Notes: generated from the letters alone by a model not told the origin. A stretch of 64,000 nt of DNA from JAFCUW01 sp049897565 (GCF_049897565.1 NZ_JAFCWM010000011.1:1-64000), one strand, 5' to 3'. Positions 23,791-33,458 are shown, counted from the first letter of the stretch. Numbers and translations: made by a program.

Positions 23791-24672
23791 GTGCTCGCCC
23801 GCATGGAGCTGGCGCCGGGCGCGCCCGCGCGCAACGCCGGCTGGATCTCGGTCGAGGTGCGCGACCCGGTGCAGGGCGTCGCGCTCGCCCTGCATATCCT
23901 CTATCCGACGCTGGCAGCGCCGCGCCCCGCGCAGTTCGGCCCGTACGAGATCGAGGTCGCCCTGGATGCGCCTGTGCACGGGCATGGCCTGCCGCTGGTG
24001 CTCATTTCGCACGGCGGCGGCGGCTCCTCGCTGACTCATCGCGACCTGGCGGTGGGCCTGGCGCGCGCCCGCCGTGTCGTGGTGCTGCTCGATCATCCTG
24101 GCAATAATCGGGCCGACAACAGCCTGCAGGGAACGCTGGCGAACCTGGCGAACCGCCCCCGCCATGTCCGGCTGGCGATCGACGCCGTCCTTGCCGACGG
24201 CGTCATCGGGCCGCACCTGCTGGACGACAAGGCCGCGCTGATCGGGCATTCAATGGGCGGCTATACCGCGCTGGCGGCGGCTGGCGGCAAGGCCGTTGCC
24301 GGCGAAGCGGTGGCGGTGGCGCCCGATCCCCGCATCAGCGCGCTGGTGCTGCTGGCGCCGGCCTGCGGCTGGTTCGGCGCCGACGGCGCGCTGGCCGGCG
24401 TCGATGTGCCGATCATGCTGAGGACGGCGCAGCGCGACGAGCTCGCGCATCATCTGCACGCCGACCTCGTCAAGCAGGGCGTGCGCGATCCGGCCAGGGT
24501 CGACTTCCAGGTCGTGCCGAACGCCGGCCATCACGCATTCCAGAGCCCCTTCCCTGCCGGCATGGCCGGTCCCGGCTTTGCGCCGTCGCAGGACCCGGCC
24601 GGCTTCGATCGCGCGGCATACCAGCCGATCTTGCTTGCCGAAATACTCGCCTTTCTCGACAGCGTTGCCTGA
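23791..24672 (+). CDS. alpha/beta hydrolase (dienelactone hydrolase-like)
   Basis: This 293-residue protein has a typical alpha/beta fold: PLVLISHGGGGSSLTHRDLA holds the oxyanion loop and GHSMGGYTALAAAGG the nucleophile serine. Acid and histidine candidates are LRTAQRDELAHHL and VPNAGHHAFQSPF. It has no signal peptide, so it should be cytosolic. The substrate is unknown; family members related to platelet-activating-factor acetylhydrolase cleave esters. A GTG at 23791 is the longest start and an ATG at 23803 (MELAPGA) is equally plausible. It directly follows gcdH and ends at a bidirectional terminator. Confidence 0.8.
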   Translation: MLARMELAPGAPARNAGWISVEVRDPVQGVALALHILYPTLAAPRPAQFGPYEIEVALDAPVHGHGLPLVLISHGGGGSSLTHRDLAVGLARARRVVVLLDHPGNNRADNSLQGTLANLANRPRHVRLAIDAVLADGVIGPHLLDDKAALIGHSMGGYTALAAAGGKAVAGEAVAVAPDPRISALVLLAPACGWFGADGALAGVDVPIMLRTAQRDELAHHLHADLVKQGVRDPARVDFQVVPNAGHHAFQSPFPAGMAGPGFAPSQDPAGFDRAAYQPILLAEILAFLDSVA

Positions 24673-24688
24673 GCTTGTGCCGGGACGA

Positions 24689-24716
24689 AAAAAAACCCGC
24701 CGTGGCGGGTTTTTTA
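24689..24716. terminator. bidirectional rho-independent terminator
   Basis: AAAAAACCCGCC and GGCGGGTTTTTT form a symmetric hairpin with a short GT loop between the converging hydrolase and ompW genes. It ends in a T-run on either strand and should stop transcription from both sides. Confidence 0.9.
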
Positions 24717-24728
24717 CGTCCAGCAAGA

Positions 24729-25409
24729 TCAGAACTTATAGCCGACCGCCACCACCACCGCCAGCGGATCGAGCTTGATCTTCTGCGTCTGCCCGGTCGA
24801 GAACTTGGGTTCGATTTCGAGGAAAGTCTTCACCACCGTCAGGTCGACGAACCATTTCGGATTGATGTTGAACGCCAGGCCTGCCTGCAGCGATGGCGCC
24901 GCTTTCGACTTGATCTCGAACGTGGTGGCCGGACCGCCCGTGTTGAGCAGCGCCGTCAATTGCCCCGAGCCGGTTTCCTTCTGAAAGTACACATACGTCG
25001 CGCCAACCCCGACAAACGGCCGCAGCATCGCTTCAGGCTGGAAAAAACGGTATTGGATGAACAGGCTGGGCGGCAGCACCTCGACCGTGCCGAGCTGGCC
25101 GGTGCCGGCAATGGCGCCGGCGCCGTACAGCTTGTGCGTGTACGGCACGCCCAGCGCCAGCTCGGCCGAGATATGGTCGGTCAGGCCATAGGCAAAGATG
25201 AACACCGGCCGCGTATCGCTGCCGACGTCCACTAGGCTGTTCGGCAGCGCCGGCGCCGAGATCGCGCCGCTGTCGACCTTCGGCGTGATCTTGCCGACGC
25301 CGATCTTGGCGGTAAACTGGCCGGCGCTTTGCGCCGCGGCGCCGGTGGCGAAGGCCAGCGCGCAGGCTGCCGCAAGCAGCGTTATGACGCTTTTCAATCG
25401 TTGATTCAT
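24729..25409 (-). CDS. OmpW family outer-membrane beta-barrel protein
   Basis: This 226-residue protein has a signal peptide (MNQRLKSVITLLAAACALAF, cleaved after GAAAQ). It then has FTAKIGVGKITPKVDSGAIS, ISAELALGVPYTHKLYG, PPSLFIQYRFFQPEAMLRPF and a terminal aromatic, VAVGYKF, as expected for an eight-stranded barrel inserted by BAM. The VLPPSL and RPFVGVGATY motifs are OmpW signatures. OmpW proteins form narrow hydrophobic channels; the cargo is uncertain. The GGAGACGACATG leader is almost the same as that of the next gene upstream (GGAGACACAATG). Confidence 0.9.
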   Translation of the reverse strand: MNQRLKSVITLLAAACALAFATGAAAQSAGQFTAKIGVGKITPKVDSGAISAPALPNSLVDVGSDTRPVFIFAYGLTDHISAELALGVPYTHKLYGAGAIAGTGQLGTVEVLPPSLFIQYRFFQPEAMLRPFVGVGATYVYFQKETGSGQLTALLNTGGPATTFEIKSKAAPSLQAGLAFNINPKWFVDLTVVKTFLEIEPKFSTGQTQKIKLDPLAVVVAVGYKF

Positions 25410-25470
25410 GTCGTCTCCTGATTCATTTAAGGTGTGGCTCGCGCCAATCGCAATTGCGGGGCGGCGGGCC

Positions 25471-26847
25471 TTACAGCCAGCCCTTCTGCGCCATGTACTT
25501 CGAGACGTAGCGCGCCAGCAGCAGCTGCACGAACGGGGTCGGGTGCACTTCGTCAGCGAACGAATAGTGGCTGACGTCGCCGGCGATCAGGTTGGTGCCG
25601 TTGCACACCAGCGAGCTGCCCAGTGCATTGCGCGGCGCGGTCAGGTCGCAGGCCGGGGTGGTGACGTTGGTCAGGCCATACGGACCGGGATTGGTGGCCT
25701 GGTCGTGGCTGGCGGCGTAGGCATCGACATACAGCACCTTGGCATCGGCGGACACGCCGGCGAAGAGCGCGTCGTTGAAGGCCTTGACCATGCTGTTGAC
25801 CAGCGCGTTGGTACCGGCGTCGAGCGAGCGGCCCAGCGGCGTGGTGCCGATGTCGGGCATGTTGTTGACCACCACGAAGTTGGCGCCGTTGCCGACGATA
25901 CGGGTCTTGATCAGCGTGGCCAGTTCGGTGCCGGTGGCAGCCATCGCGGCCACCAGTTTCGGTCCGTTGGCGGCGGCATAGTCGGCGCCGGCCTTGGCGC
26001 CGGCGGTCGCCGCGGCGGCCTGGGCCTTGGCCACCATCGGGCCATACACGCTGACCGAGGCGACTGCCGAGTTACCCGGCTGCACTGCGGCAGCGCCGAC
26101 GGCCGCCTGCACCACGCTGGTGTCGGTGTGGCCGGGACGCGCAGATTCGGTCTGCAGCGCGGCGCCGATTGCCTGCGCGGCCGCCTGCGGATTGGTGGCG
26201 TCGGCGGCCAGCAGGCCGACCAGCGTCGAACCGAAGGTAGCGTTGCCGGCGGCGGTGCCTGCCGCGGTACCGCCGGCCGACAGGCCAGCGAGCTGCATGA
26301 AGACATCGTTGGCGCCGGCCATCATCAGCACCAGCTCGTCGCCCTTGAATTTGCCGCCGGTCGCGTTCAGGTGATTTTGCACCTGGGTTGCCACCGGCAG
26401 CGTCAGGGCGCCGACCGGGCTGCCGGTCAGCTTGTTGCTCGGTCCGACCGGGTTGCTGACGCGGGCGCCGCCCTGGGCGTAGCCGTAGCAGCCAGGATGC
26501 GCGGTGACGGCGACGGCGAAGCCCTTGGTGGCATCGCCCTCGAGACCGGTCAGCGCCGGGCATGGCGCCGGCAGCCCCAGTTGGGCGGCCATCAGTTCGG
26601 TCCAGTTCTTGCCCGTCAGCGCAGGGTTGACCGAGGCCAGGTCGCCGTTGATGCCGAACTTGCCGCCGCCGAGCGTCTTGACGGTGCCGACGGCGTAGGT
26701 GCCGATGTCGGACAGACTGTCGCCGAACGACACCTGGGCGCTGTACTTGTTTTTGAGGGTCTGGTCGCCGCCGGAGCTGCCGTTGCCGCCGCAAGCGCTG
26801 AGGACGGCCGCCGTCAGCAGCGCGAGCGCAATATGTGAGTGACGCAT
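25471..26847 (-). CDS. SGNH/GDSL-type lipoprotein esterase
   Basis: This 458-residue lipoprotein has a signal peptide with lipobox LSAC at residues 16-19, then a Gly/Ser spacer. The GDSL block is VSFGDSLSDIGTYAVG, with the nucleophile serine. Block III is MMAGANDVFMQLAGL and block V DEVHPTPFVQLLLARYV holds the Asp and His. An Ala/Thr-rich middle (about 205-300) is unusually long. It should be an esterase or lipase anchored to the outer membrane or exported. Unlike many GDSL proteins of this type it has no autotransporter barrel. AGGAGAC precedes the ATG. Confidence 0.88.
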   Translation of the reverse strand: MRHSHIALALLTAAVLSACGGNGSSGGDQTLKNKYSAQVSFGDSLSDIGTYAVGTVKTLGGGKFGINGDLASVNPALTGKNWTELMAAQLGLPAPCPALTGLEGDATKGFAVAVTAHPGCYGYAQGGARVSNPVGPSNKLTGSPVGALTLPVATQVQNHLNATGGKFKGDELVLMMAGANDVFMQLAGLSAGGTAAGTAAGNATFGSTLVGLLAADATNPQAAAQAIGAALQTESARPGHTDTSVVQAAVGAAAVQPGNSAVASVSVYGPMVAKAQAAAATAGAKAGADYAAANGPKLVAAMAATGTELATLIKTRIVGNGANFVVVNNMPDIGTTPLGRSLDAGTNALVNSMVKAFNDALFAGVSADAKVLYVDAYAASHDQATNPGPYGLTNVTTPACDLTAPRNALGSSLVCNGTNLIAGDVSHYSFADEVHPTPFVQLLLARYVSKYMAQKGWL

Positions 26848-27026
26848 TGTGTCTCCTGATTATTTTAATTGCTGGACAGTGTTATCGAACGGGCGTGCTA
26901 TTCGCATCCGTATAATATGCCAGAGCCCGCTAACCTTGTATAGAAAAAACATTGCGAATTCCGTCAGCCGGAAGCAACAGCGGGGACGCGGCGCGCCGTG
27001 ATACAGGGCGCGCCGGCAGGGATAGC

Positions 27027-28538
27027 TCAGCGCTGCACTGACTCGAAGAAGTCGCGCGCGGCCAGCATGCAAAATGGCGCGGCAAGAGCGGCGTGGTAGT
27101 TCGATTCGACGGCGTCGTCGGCCGACTTGCCCTGACGGATGGCGTCGGCCCGCAGCGCCACCTTGGCGGCGATGAAGCCGAGCTTGGGCGTACGGTAGGG
27201 ATCAGACAGCCCGGGAAGGTCGTCGAGGTCGATTTCGACCAGCGCATACTGCAGCGCCTGCGCATGGAAATAGCGTCCCGCCGACACGCTGTTGAGGTAC
27301 GGCACGGTGGGGTCGCCGCTGCCGCCGCACAGCATCAGCGGCGAGCCCGGCGTGTAGGTGCGCAGGTCGTTGTTGCGGAAGAATTTGCGCAGCGGATGGG
27401 CCGGCGCGCAGTCGAGCGGCGTGGCGCCGCTGCGATCGCACTGGTTGGCCGCCATGACGGCCAGGTAGGCGTCGCGGTAGCTGGTGCGGATCAGGTTGCC
27501 GTCGCCGAAATACTTGCCGTAGCCGGAAGCCTGCGGCATCGAATCGGCCGCGAACAACGCCGTGACCGGCAGCTTGCCCGCTGCGACCTGCTCGCCCAGA
27601 CTGACCGCGCCGGGCAGCAGGCCCTCGATAGTGGCGGCGTAACGATCTTCATACACTTGCTGCGGCGCCGCGTAGAGCGCCGCGCCGCCGCGCTGAGCCG
27701 CGCTGATCAGCATCGGCAGGAAGGCGGTGAGGCCGATGCGCGGCGAGCCGGCGAACTGGGTGTCGCCGAACTGCGCCATCGCTTACGGGCCGGACAGCCC
27801 GGCCACCGCGGCCGGCTTGAATTCGGCGCTGTTCAAGGCCTGCATCGCGCGCTGGGTGGCCAGCGCCGCGTGGCCGCCCTGCGAGTAGCCGGCGACGAAC
27901 AGCCTGCCCGAATCGCTGGCGCCGATAGCGGCAAATGCGCGGCGGCTGGCGCGCAGGGCGTCGATCATGTCAGCGCCCTGCTGCTCGGCGTTCAGGCAGG
28001 GATGGTAGGACAGCGCGCTGCCCGCATAGCCGGCGTAGTTAGGGGCGACGACGATGAAACCGCGCGCAGCATACATCGCCGCCACCAGTTGCGCTTCGCG
28101 GTTGCCCTGCAGGTTGGCCATGTCGAACGACTTCTCGAACGACGTCGCGTGCACGTACAGCAAGACCGGGCGCGAGCCGGCGCAGGCGGCGGCGCTGCCG
28201 GAAGGCACCACGATCGCCGCGCTGGACTCGGTGGCCTCGCCGGCGCCGCCCACGGTGTGGTACCTGACGGTGTAGGTGCTGATCGCGCACTGCGGCGTGC
28301 CGGTGATCCTGGTGGCGCCGGCAAAGCTCGTCTCGAGCAGTGCGGCCAGCACGCTCGGATCGATCTTCGGGCCGGCCGCGCTGGGGCCGGCCGCCACGCT
28401 GCCGCGCTCGGCCGCCGCCGGCGGGCCGGGCGGCGGCGCCCCGCTCCCTCCGGCGCCGGGGCCGCTGCCGCTGCCGCTGCCGCTGCCCCCACAAGCTGAA
28501 ATGAACAAAGCCAGCAAAAGGGGGACGACGGCGCGGAT
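27027..28538 (-). pseudogene. lipase-like alpha/beta hydrolase lipoprotein split by an in-frame ochre stop
   Basis: Two open stretches in the same frame make one secretory-lipase-like protein of about 500 residues. The first has lipobox ISAC, a Gly/Ser/Pro-rich spacer, VLLYVHATSFEKSFDMANL and nucleophile elbow GYSQGGHAALA, ending VAGLSGP. A TAA at 27785-27783 follows, then AMAQFGDTQFAGSPRIGLT. The second stretch carries the Asp loop (GSGDPTVPYLNSV) and the C-terminus, where the catalytic His is expected. Related proteins usually have Tyr there, so TAC or TAT to TAA fits. The natural signal peptide would begin RAVVPLLLALFISAC, but the codon at the expected start (28538-28536, with AGAGGA just upstream) is ATC, not ATG. 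A TTG at 28517 is the only nearby alternative. Confidence 0.8.
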
Positions 28539-28547
28539 GGGATTCCT

Positions 28548-29576
28548 CTATATGGTTAGTTCCTGGTTGAGCAGCCCGTGCACGATGCCGGTGGAACCGT
28601 GCGCGGCGCGGCGGAGACGGTCGTTGACACCGAGCCAGGCGCCGCCGACGGGTGGCGCCTCGACCAGGATCAACTCAGCACCAGTAGTATCCATCGCGCG
28701 CAGCGACGCATATAGCGCGTACGCAAAGCCATCCGGACTATCAGGCAGCCTCGTCTGCGCATGGGCGGCCGGCAAATCGGAGTAGTGAATCAGCGCGACC
28801 TTGCGGCCGGCGCGCTGCAGTTGTTCGAGCGTGCGCTTCAGCGTGGCCGTGTCCTGCATCGCCACCGGCGTGTGCGGCGCGTAGTGCGATTCGAGCGTGC
28901 CGGACGCGCGCGGCGCGGCGACGTCGGGCGCCGCCGGCAGCCGGTCGATCACGGCGGCGATCGCTTCGGCGCTGACCTGGCCGGGACGCAGCAGCACCGG
29001 GCCGTGCGTGGCCAGGCGCGACAGGTCGACGATGGTCGATTCGATGCCGACCTGGCTCGGCCCGCCGTCGAGCACGGCAGCGAGCACGCCGTCCGCACCG
29101 AATTCATCACGCACGTGTTGCGCGGTGGTCGGGCTGACGTTGCCGAACTTGTTGGCCGACGGCGCCGCGATGCCGCCGCGCCCGCCCTTGAACTGCTGCA
29201 GCAGCGCGATCGCCACCGGATGCGCCGGGCAGCGCAGCCCGACCGTATCCTGGCCGCCGGAAACGGCCGGCGGGATGTGCGCGGCGCGCTTGAGGATCAT
29301 CGTCAGCGGGCCCGGCCAGAAGGCGGCGGCCAGCTGGCGCGCTTCGTCCGGAATCTCGGCCGCCCAGTAATCGAGGTCGGCGCCGGGGGCCAGGTGAACG
29401 ATGACGGGATGGTCCTGCGGGCGGCCCTTGGCGGCGTAAATCGCCGCCACGGCGGCCGGGTTCTCGGCGTCGGCGCCGAGGCCATACACGGTTTCGGTCG
29501 GAAACGCCACCAGCGCGCCGCTTTCCAGCGCGCGCGCGGCGGCGGCGATCTGCGCCGGGTCGACAGGCACGCTCAT
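28548..29576 (-). CDS. tsaC: L-threonylcarbamoyladenylate synthase, Sua5 type
   Basis: This 342-residue protein has the YrdC domain with LVAFPTETVYGLGADAENP, KGRPQDHPVIVHLA, FWPGPLTMILKR, APSANKFGNVSPTTA and STIVDLS. A C-terminal Sua5 domain of about 130 residues starts near ASGTLESHYAPHTP. It makes threonylcarbamoyl-AMP from threonine, bicarbonate and ATP for the t6A37 modification of tRNA. The ATG immediately follows the TAA of purK with no spacer, so it should be cotranslated with the purine genes. It ends 10 bases after the broken lipase gene's lost start. Confidence 0.93.
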   Translation of the reverse strand: MSVPVDPAQIAAAARALESGALVAFPTETVYGLGADAENPAAVAAIYAAKGRPQDHPVIVHLAPGADLDYWAAEIPDEARQLAAAFWPGPLTMILKRAAHIPPAVSGGQDTVGLRCPAHPVAIALLQQFKGGRGGIAAPSANKFGNVSPTTAQHVRDEFGADGVLAAVLDGGPSQVGIESTIVDLSRLATHGPVLLRPGQVSAEAIAAVIDRLPAAPDVAAPRASGTLESHYAPHTPVAMQDTATLKRTLEQLQRAGRKVALIHYSDLPAAHAQTRLPDSPDGFAYALYASLRAMDTTGAELILVEAPPVGGAWLGVNDRLRRAAHGSTGIVHGLLNQELTI

Positions 29577-30761
29577 TTACAGTGCGATGTCGAGGATGAC
29601 GCAGGCGGCGCGCAGCTGCTGCTGCGCTTCGGCCAGCGTCGGCGCGACAAACGTCGCGTGGCCCATCTTGCGGCCTGCCCGCGCTTGTTCCTTGCCGTAC
29701 AGGTGCAGGAAAGCGCCAGGCAGCGCCAGCAGCTGGTCCCAGGCCGGTTCGCGCAGCGTACCGCCGTCGAACCACAGGTCGCCGAGGATGTTGAGCATGA
29801 CGGCCGGCGAATGCTGGCGGCAGTCGCCCAGCGGCAAGCGCGCCATCGCCCGCACCTGCTGCGCGAACTGGCTGGTGACGCAGGCGTCGATCGTGTAGTG
29901 GCCGCTGTTGTGCGGGCGCGGCGCCATTTCATTGACGACCAGGCTGCCGTCGTCGAGCACGAAGAACTCGATGCACAGCACGCCGACGTAGCCGAGTTTG
30001 GCGACGATGGCGCGGGCGGCGTCCTGCGCGCGGCGCGCGCAGGCGGCGGCGACGTTCGGGCCCGGCACGGTGGTGGTAAACAAGATGCCGTCGCGGTGGA
30101 CGTTTTCGGCGATCGGGTAAACCACCGAGGCGCCATCGTCGCCGCGCGCGGTCAGCACCGACACTTCGTAGGCGAGCGGCAGCATTTTTTCCAGCAGACA
30201 GGTCACACCGTTCATCGCGGCGAATGCGGCCTCGACGTCGGCGCGGCTGTTGACGCGCACCTGGCCCTTGCCGTCGTAGCCCATGCGTACTGTCTTGAGG
30301 ATGCCCGGCAGCAGCGCGGCGGGAATGGCGGCGATGTCCTGCAGCGACGCGATGACCTGGTGCGGCGCCGGCAGCACGCCGGACTCGGCGGCGCAGTCGA
30401 CGAAGAAGCGCTTCTCGGCGATGCGGTCCTGGGCGATCGAGACGCAATCGGCGGACGGCGCAACGAAACTGTGCTGCGCCAGCAGCGCCATGCTGTCGGC
30501 CGGCACGTTTTCAAATTCGGTGGTGACCGCCGCGCACAATGCCGACAGTTCGGCCAGCGCCGCCGCGTCGCTGTAGCCTGCCGTGATCAGGCGCTCGGCC
30601 ACCTGGCCGGCGGGGCAGTCGGTGGCAGGCTCGAGCACGGCAACCTTGAAGCCCATGGCCTGGGCGGCGTGGGCGAACATGCGGCCGAGCTGGCCGCCGC
30701 CCATGACGCCGAGCCAGGTGGCCGGCGACGCCTGCGGCAGGAAAGGTAAATTCTGTTTCAT
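29577..30761 (-). CDS. purK: N5-carboxyaminoimidazole ribonucleotide synthase
   Basis: This 394-residue ATP-grasp enzyme opens with ATWLGVMGGGQLGRMFAHA. It has DRIAEKRFFVD, MGYDGKGQVRV and the catalytic segment EMAPRPHNSGHYTIDAC near residue 270. It converts AIR, bicarbonate and ATP to N5-CAIR, which PurE then rearranges. PurE is encoded 79 bases upstream, so the pair is intact. The stop TAA is directly followed by the ATG of tsaC. Confidence 0.95.
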   Translation of the reverse strand: MKQNLPFLPQASPATWLGVMGGGQLGRMFAHAAQAMGFKVAVLEPATDCPAGQVAERLITAGYSDAAALAELSALCAAVTTEFENVPADSMALLAQHSFVAPSADCVSIAQDRIAEKRFFVDCAAESGVLPAPHQVIASLQDIAAIPAALLPGILKTVRMGYDGKGQVRVNSRADVEAAFAAMNGVTCLLEKMLPLAYEVSVLTARGDDGASVVYPIAENVHRDGILFTTTVPGPNVAAACARRAQDAARAIVAKLGYVGVLCIEFFVLDDGSLVVNEMAPRPHNSGHYTIDACVTSQFAQQVRAMARLPLGDCRQHSPAVMLNILGDLWFDGGTLREPAWDQLLALPGAFLHLYGKEQARAGRKMGHATFVAPTLAEAQQQLRAACVILDIAL

Positions 30762-30840
30762 ACGACTGGTGTCCAGAAAATATTGCCAACTCCGTCGTCC
30801 TGGCGCAAGCGAGGACGACGTGCTGCGGTTTTCGCCATGT

Positions 30841-31341
30841 TCATACCGGCGGCAGAGTCATCGCCTTGGCAGCGGCGGTCTGCGTGCGGCGAAACTCTTC
30901 GAGCTTTGCGGCCAGTGCATCGTCGGTGGCGGCCAGCATTGCCACCGCCGTCAGCGCGGCGTTGGCGGCGCCCGCTTCGCCGATGGCAAACGTGGCCACC
31001 GGCACGCCTTTGGGCATCTGCACGATCGACAGCAGCGAGTCTTCGCCGCGCAGGTAGCGCGACGGCACCGGCACGCCGAGCACCGGCACGATGGTCTTGG
31101 CGGCCAGCATGCCCGGCAGGTGGGCGGCGCCGCCGGCACCGGCGATGATCGCGCGCAGGCCGCGCGCGCGCGCGCTGCTTGCATAGGCAAACATCTCGTC
31201 GGGCATGCGGTGCGCCGAAATGACCTGCGCTTCATGCGGGACGCCGAACTGCTCGAGCATCGCGACGGCGTGCTGCATCACTTCCCAGTCGGACGAGGAT
31301 CCCATCACGACCCCGACGAGCACCTTGCTGGTTTGCTCCAT
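30841..31341 (-). CDS. purE: N5-CAIR mutase
   Basis: This 166-residue class I PurE has GVVMGSSSDWEVMQHAV, the substrate loop AHRMPDEMFAYA, GAGGAAHLPGMLAAKT and the VPVPSRYLRGEDSLLSIVQMP segment (GEDSLLSI active-site loop). It interconverts N5-CAIR and CAIR. A single base separates it from the purC stop, and purK follows after 79 bases, so purC-purE-purK form one purine operon. Confidence 0.95.
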   Translation of the reverse strand: MEQTSKVLVGVVMGSSSDWEVMQHAVAMLEQFGVPHEAQVISAHRMPDEMFAYASSARARGLRAIIAGAGGAAHLPGMLAAKTIVPVLGVPVPSRYLRGEDSLLSIVQMPKGVPVATFAIGEAGAANAALTAVAMLAATDDALAAKLEEFRRTQTAAAKAMTLPPV

Positions 31342-31342
31342 G

Positions 31343-32239
31343 TCAGGCCTTCAGCTTTTCGCCGGTGAGGCGTTCGATCGCCTCGAAGTACTTGGCCTGG
31401 GTGCGCGAAATGACGTCCATCGGCAGGTTCGGCGCCGGCGCGCTCTTGTTCCACTCGGTCAGCGTTTCGAGGTAGTCGCGCACGAACTGCTTGTCGAACG
31501 ACGGCGGCGAACTGCCCGGCTGGTACGAGTCGGCCGGCCAGAAGCGCGACGAGTCGGCCGTCAGCACTTCGTCCATCAGGTGCAGCACGCCGTGCTCGTC
31601 CAGGCCGAACTCGAACTTGGTGTCGGCGATGATGATGCCGCGCGTGGCGGCGTAGTCGGCGGCCGCGCCGTACAGCGCGATGCTGATGTCGCGGATCGTG
31701 GCGGCCAGTTCGCTGCCGATGCGCCGCTCCATGTCGTCGAAGCTGATGTTTTCGTCGTGTTCGCCGAGGTCGGCCTTGGCCGCCGGCGTGAAGATCGGCT
31801 CGGGCAGCTTGTCGGCCTGGCGCAGGCCCTCCGGCAAGGTGATGCCGCAGACGGCGCCGGTGGCCTGGTAATCCTTCCAGCCGGAACCGATCAGGTAGCC
31901 GCGCACCACCGCTTCGACCATGATCGGCTCGAGCCGCTTGGCGACGACGGCGCGACCGCGCACCTGGCCGGCTTCTTCCGGCGCGACCACGCTTTCCGGA
32001 TCGATGCCGGTCAGGTGGTTCGGCACGATGCCTTCGAGCTTGTCGAACCAGAAATCGGTCATCTGGTTCAGCACCAGGCCCTTGCCGGGAATCGGTTCGT
32101 TCATGACGACGTCGAACGCCGACAGGCGGTCGGTGGTGACGATCAGGATCTTGTCGTCGCCGACGGCGTAGTTGTCGCGGACCTTGCCGCGGCCGAGCAG
32201 CGGCAGCGAGGCGATGGTGGATTGATAGAGGCTGTTCAT
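31343..32239 (-). CDS. purC: SAICAR synthase
   Basis: This 298-residue enzyme starts STIASLPLLGRGKVRDNYAV, with the ATP-binding GKVRDNY. It has LNQMTDFWFDKLEGIVPNHL, EAVVRGYLIGSGWKDY and DTKFEFGLDEHG, and ends QAKYFEAIERLTGEKL. It joins aspartate to CAIR to give SAICAR. It is the first purine gene of a run that follows fba, one base before purE. Confidence 0.95.
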   Translation of the reverse strand: MNSLYQSTIASLPLLGRGKVRDNYAVGDDKILIVTTDRLSAFDVVMNEPIPGKGLVLNQMTDFWFDKLEGIVPNHLTGIDPESVVAPEEAGQVRGRAVVAKRLEPIMVEAVVRGYLIGSGWKDYQATGAVCGITLPEGLRQADKLPEPIFTPAAKADLGEHDENISFDDMERRIGSELAATIRDISIALYGAAADYAATRGIIIADTKFEFGLDEHGVLHLMDEVLTADSSRFWPADSYQPGSSPPSFDKQFVRDYLETLTEWNKSAPAPNLPMDVISRTQAKYFEAIERLTGEKLKA

Positions 32240-32289
32240 AGGATGGGATACCGGAGGAGCTGGGCCGGCGCGAGGCCGGCGGAAGAAGT

Positions 32290-32310
32290 CAGGCCGCGCA
32301 ACGCGGCCTG
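32290..32310 (-). terminator. hairpin after fba
   Basis: CAGGCCGCG-CAA-CGCGGCCTG is a perfect nine-base-pair stem 27 bases beyond the fba stop. No good T-tract follows on the minus strand, so it may only attenuate readthrough from fba into purC or protect the transcript end. Confidence 0.5.
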
Positions 32311-32337
32311 TTCGAAACGAATTTTACTCCAACAACG

Positions 32338-33402
32338 TTACTTGACGATCTGCGACAGTTCGCCCTTGGCATAGCGCTCGGCCATTTTCTCGAGCGGGAT
32401 CGGCTTGATGCTGGCGGCCTGGCCTTCGCAGCCGAACGACACGAAGCGCGATTTGCAGATCAGCGTGGCCGCTTCGCGCGCTGGCTTGAGCCAGTCGCGC
32501 GCGTCGAACTTGGACGGGTTCTCGAACATGTACTTGCGCACCGCCGCCGTCATCGCCAGGCGGATGTCGGTGTCGATGTTGATCTTGCGAACGCCGTGGC
32601 GGATGCCCTCCTGGATCTCTTCGACCGGCACGCCGTAGGTTTCCTTCATGTCGCCGCCGAATTCGCGGATGATCGCCAGCAGTTCCTGCGGCACCGACGA
32701 CGAGCCGTGCATGACCAGGTGGGTGTTCGGGATGCGCGCATGGATTTCCTTGATGCGGTCGATCGCCAGGATGTCGCCGGTCGGCTTGCGCGAGAACTTG
32801 TAGGCGCCGTGCGAGGTGCCGATGGCAATGGCCAGCGCGTCGCATTGCGTGCGGGCGACGAAGTCGGCCGCTTGCGAGGCGTCGGTCAGCAGCTGCTCGC
32901 GCGTCATGGCGCCGTCGGCGCCGTGACCGTCTTCCTTGTCGCCCATCATCGTCTCGAGCGAACCGAGCACGCCCAGTTCGGCTTCGACCGACACGCCGAT
33001 CGCGTGCGAGAACTTGACCACTTCGCGCGACACTTCGCAGTTGTATTCGTAGCTGGCAACGCTCTTGCCGTCGGCCTCGAGCGAGCCGTCCATCATCACC
33101 GAGGTGAAGCCGGAGCGGATCGCGGTCATGCACACCGCCGGCGACTGGCCGTGGTCCTGGTGCATGACGACCGGGATGTGCGGATACGCTTCGACGGCGG
33201 CGTCGATCAGGTGGCGCAGGAACGCTTCGCCGGCGTACTTGCGCGCGCCCGCCGACGCCTGCATGATCACCGGGCTGCCGGTGGCGTCGGCGGCGGCCAT
33301 GATGGCCTGCACCTGTTCGAGGTTGTTGACGTTAAACGCAGGCAGGCCATAACCGTTTTCGGCGGCATGGTCGAGAAGTTGACGCAGGGATACGAGTGCC
33401 AT
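32338..33402 (-). CDS. fba: class II fructose-bisphosphate aldolase
   Basis: This 354-residue zinc aldolase of the Calvin-cycle (CbbA) subtype starts MALVSLRQLLDHAAENGYG and has GSPVIMQASAGARKYAG. The zinc histidines are in VMHQDHGQSP, DGSLEADGKSV and HLVMHGSSSVPQEL, with NIDTDIRLAMT later. It cleaves fructose 1,6-bisphosphate to dihydroxyacetone phosphate and glyceraldehyde 3-phosphate. Its neighbours pyk and pgk make this a partial glycolytic cluster. A TTTGGAG site precedes the ATG. Confidence 0.95.
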   Translation of the reverse strand: MALVSLRQLLDHAAENGYGLPAFNVNNLEQVQAIMAAADATGSPVIMQASAGARKYAGEAFLRHLIDAAVEAYPHIPVVMHQDHGQSPAVCMTAIRSGFTSVMMDGSLEADGKSVASYEYNCEVSREVVKFSHAIGVSVEAELGVLGSLETMMGDKEDGHGADGAMTREQLLTDASQAADFVARTQCDALAIAIGTSHGAYKFSRKPTGDILAIDRIKEIHARIPNTHLVMHGSSSVPQELLAIIREFGGDMKETYGVPVEEIQEGIRHGVRKINIDTDIRLAMTAAVRKYMFENPSKFDARDWLKPAREAATLICKSRFVSFGCEGQAASIKPIPLEKMAERYAKGELSQIVK

Positions 33403-33458
33403 GGTAGTACTCCAAACAATAGTAGAAATCGGGGCCTGCGCGCAACGCCAGGCGGGTT

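Noticed and set aside
28761..30749. 662-codon plus-strand frame over tsaC and purK
   Set aside because: Another high-GC antisense shadow; it crosses two genes whose minus-strand products are fully recognised.
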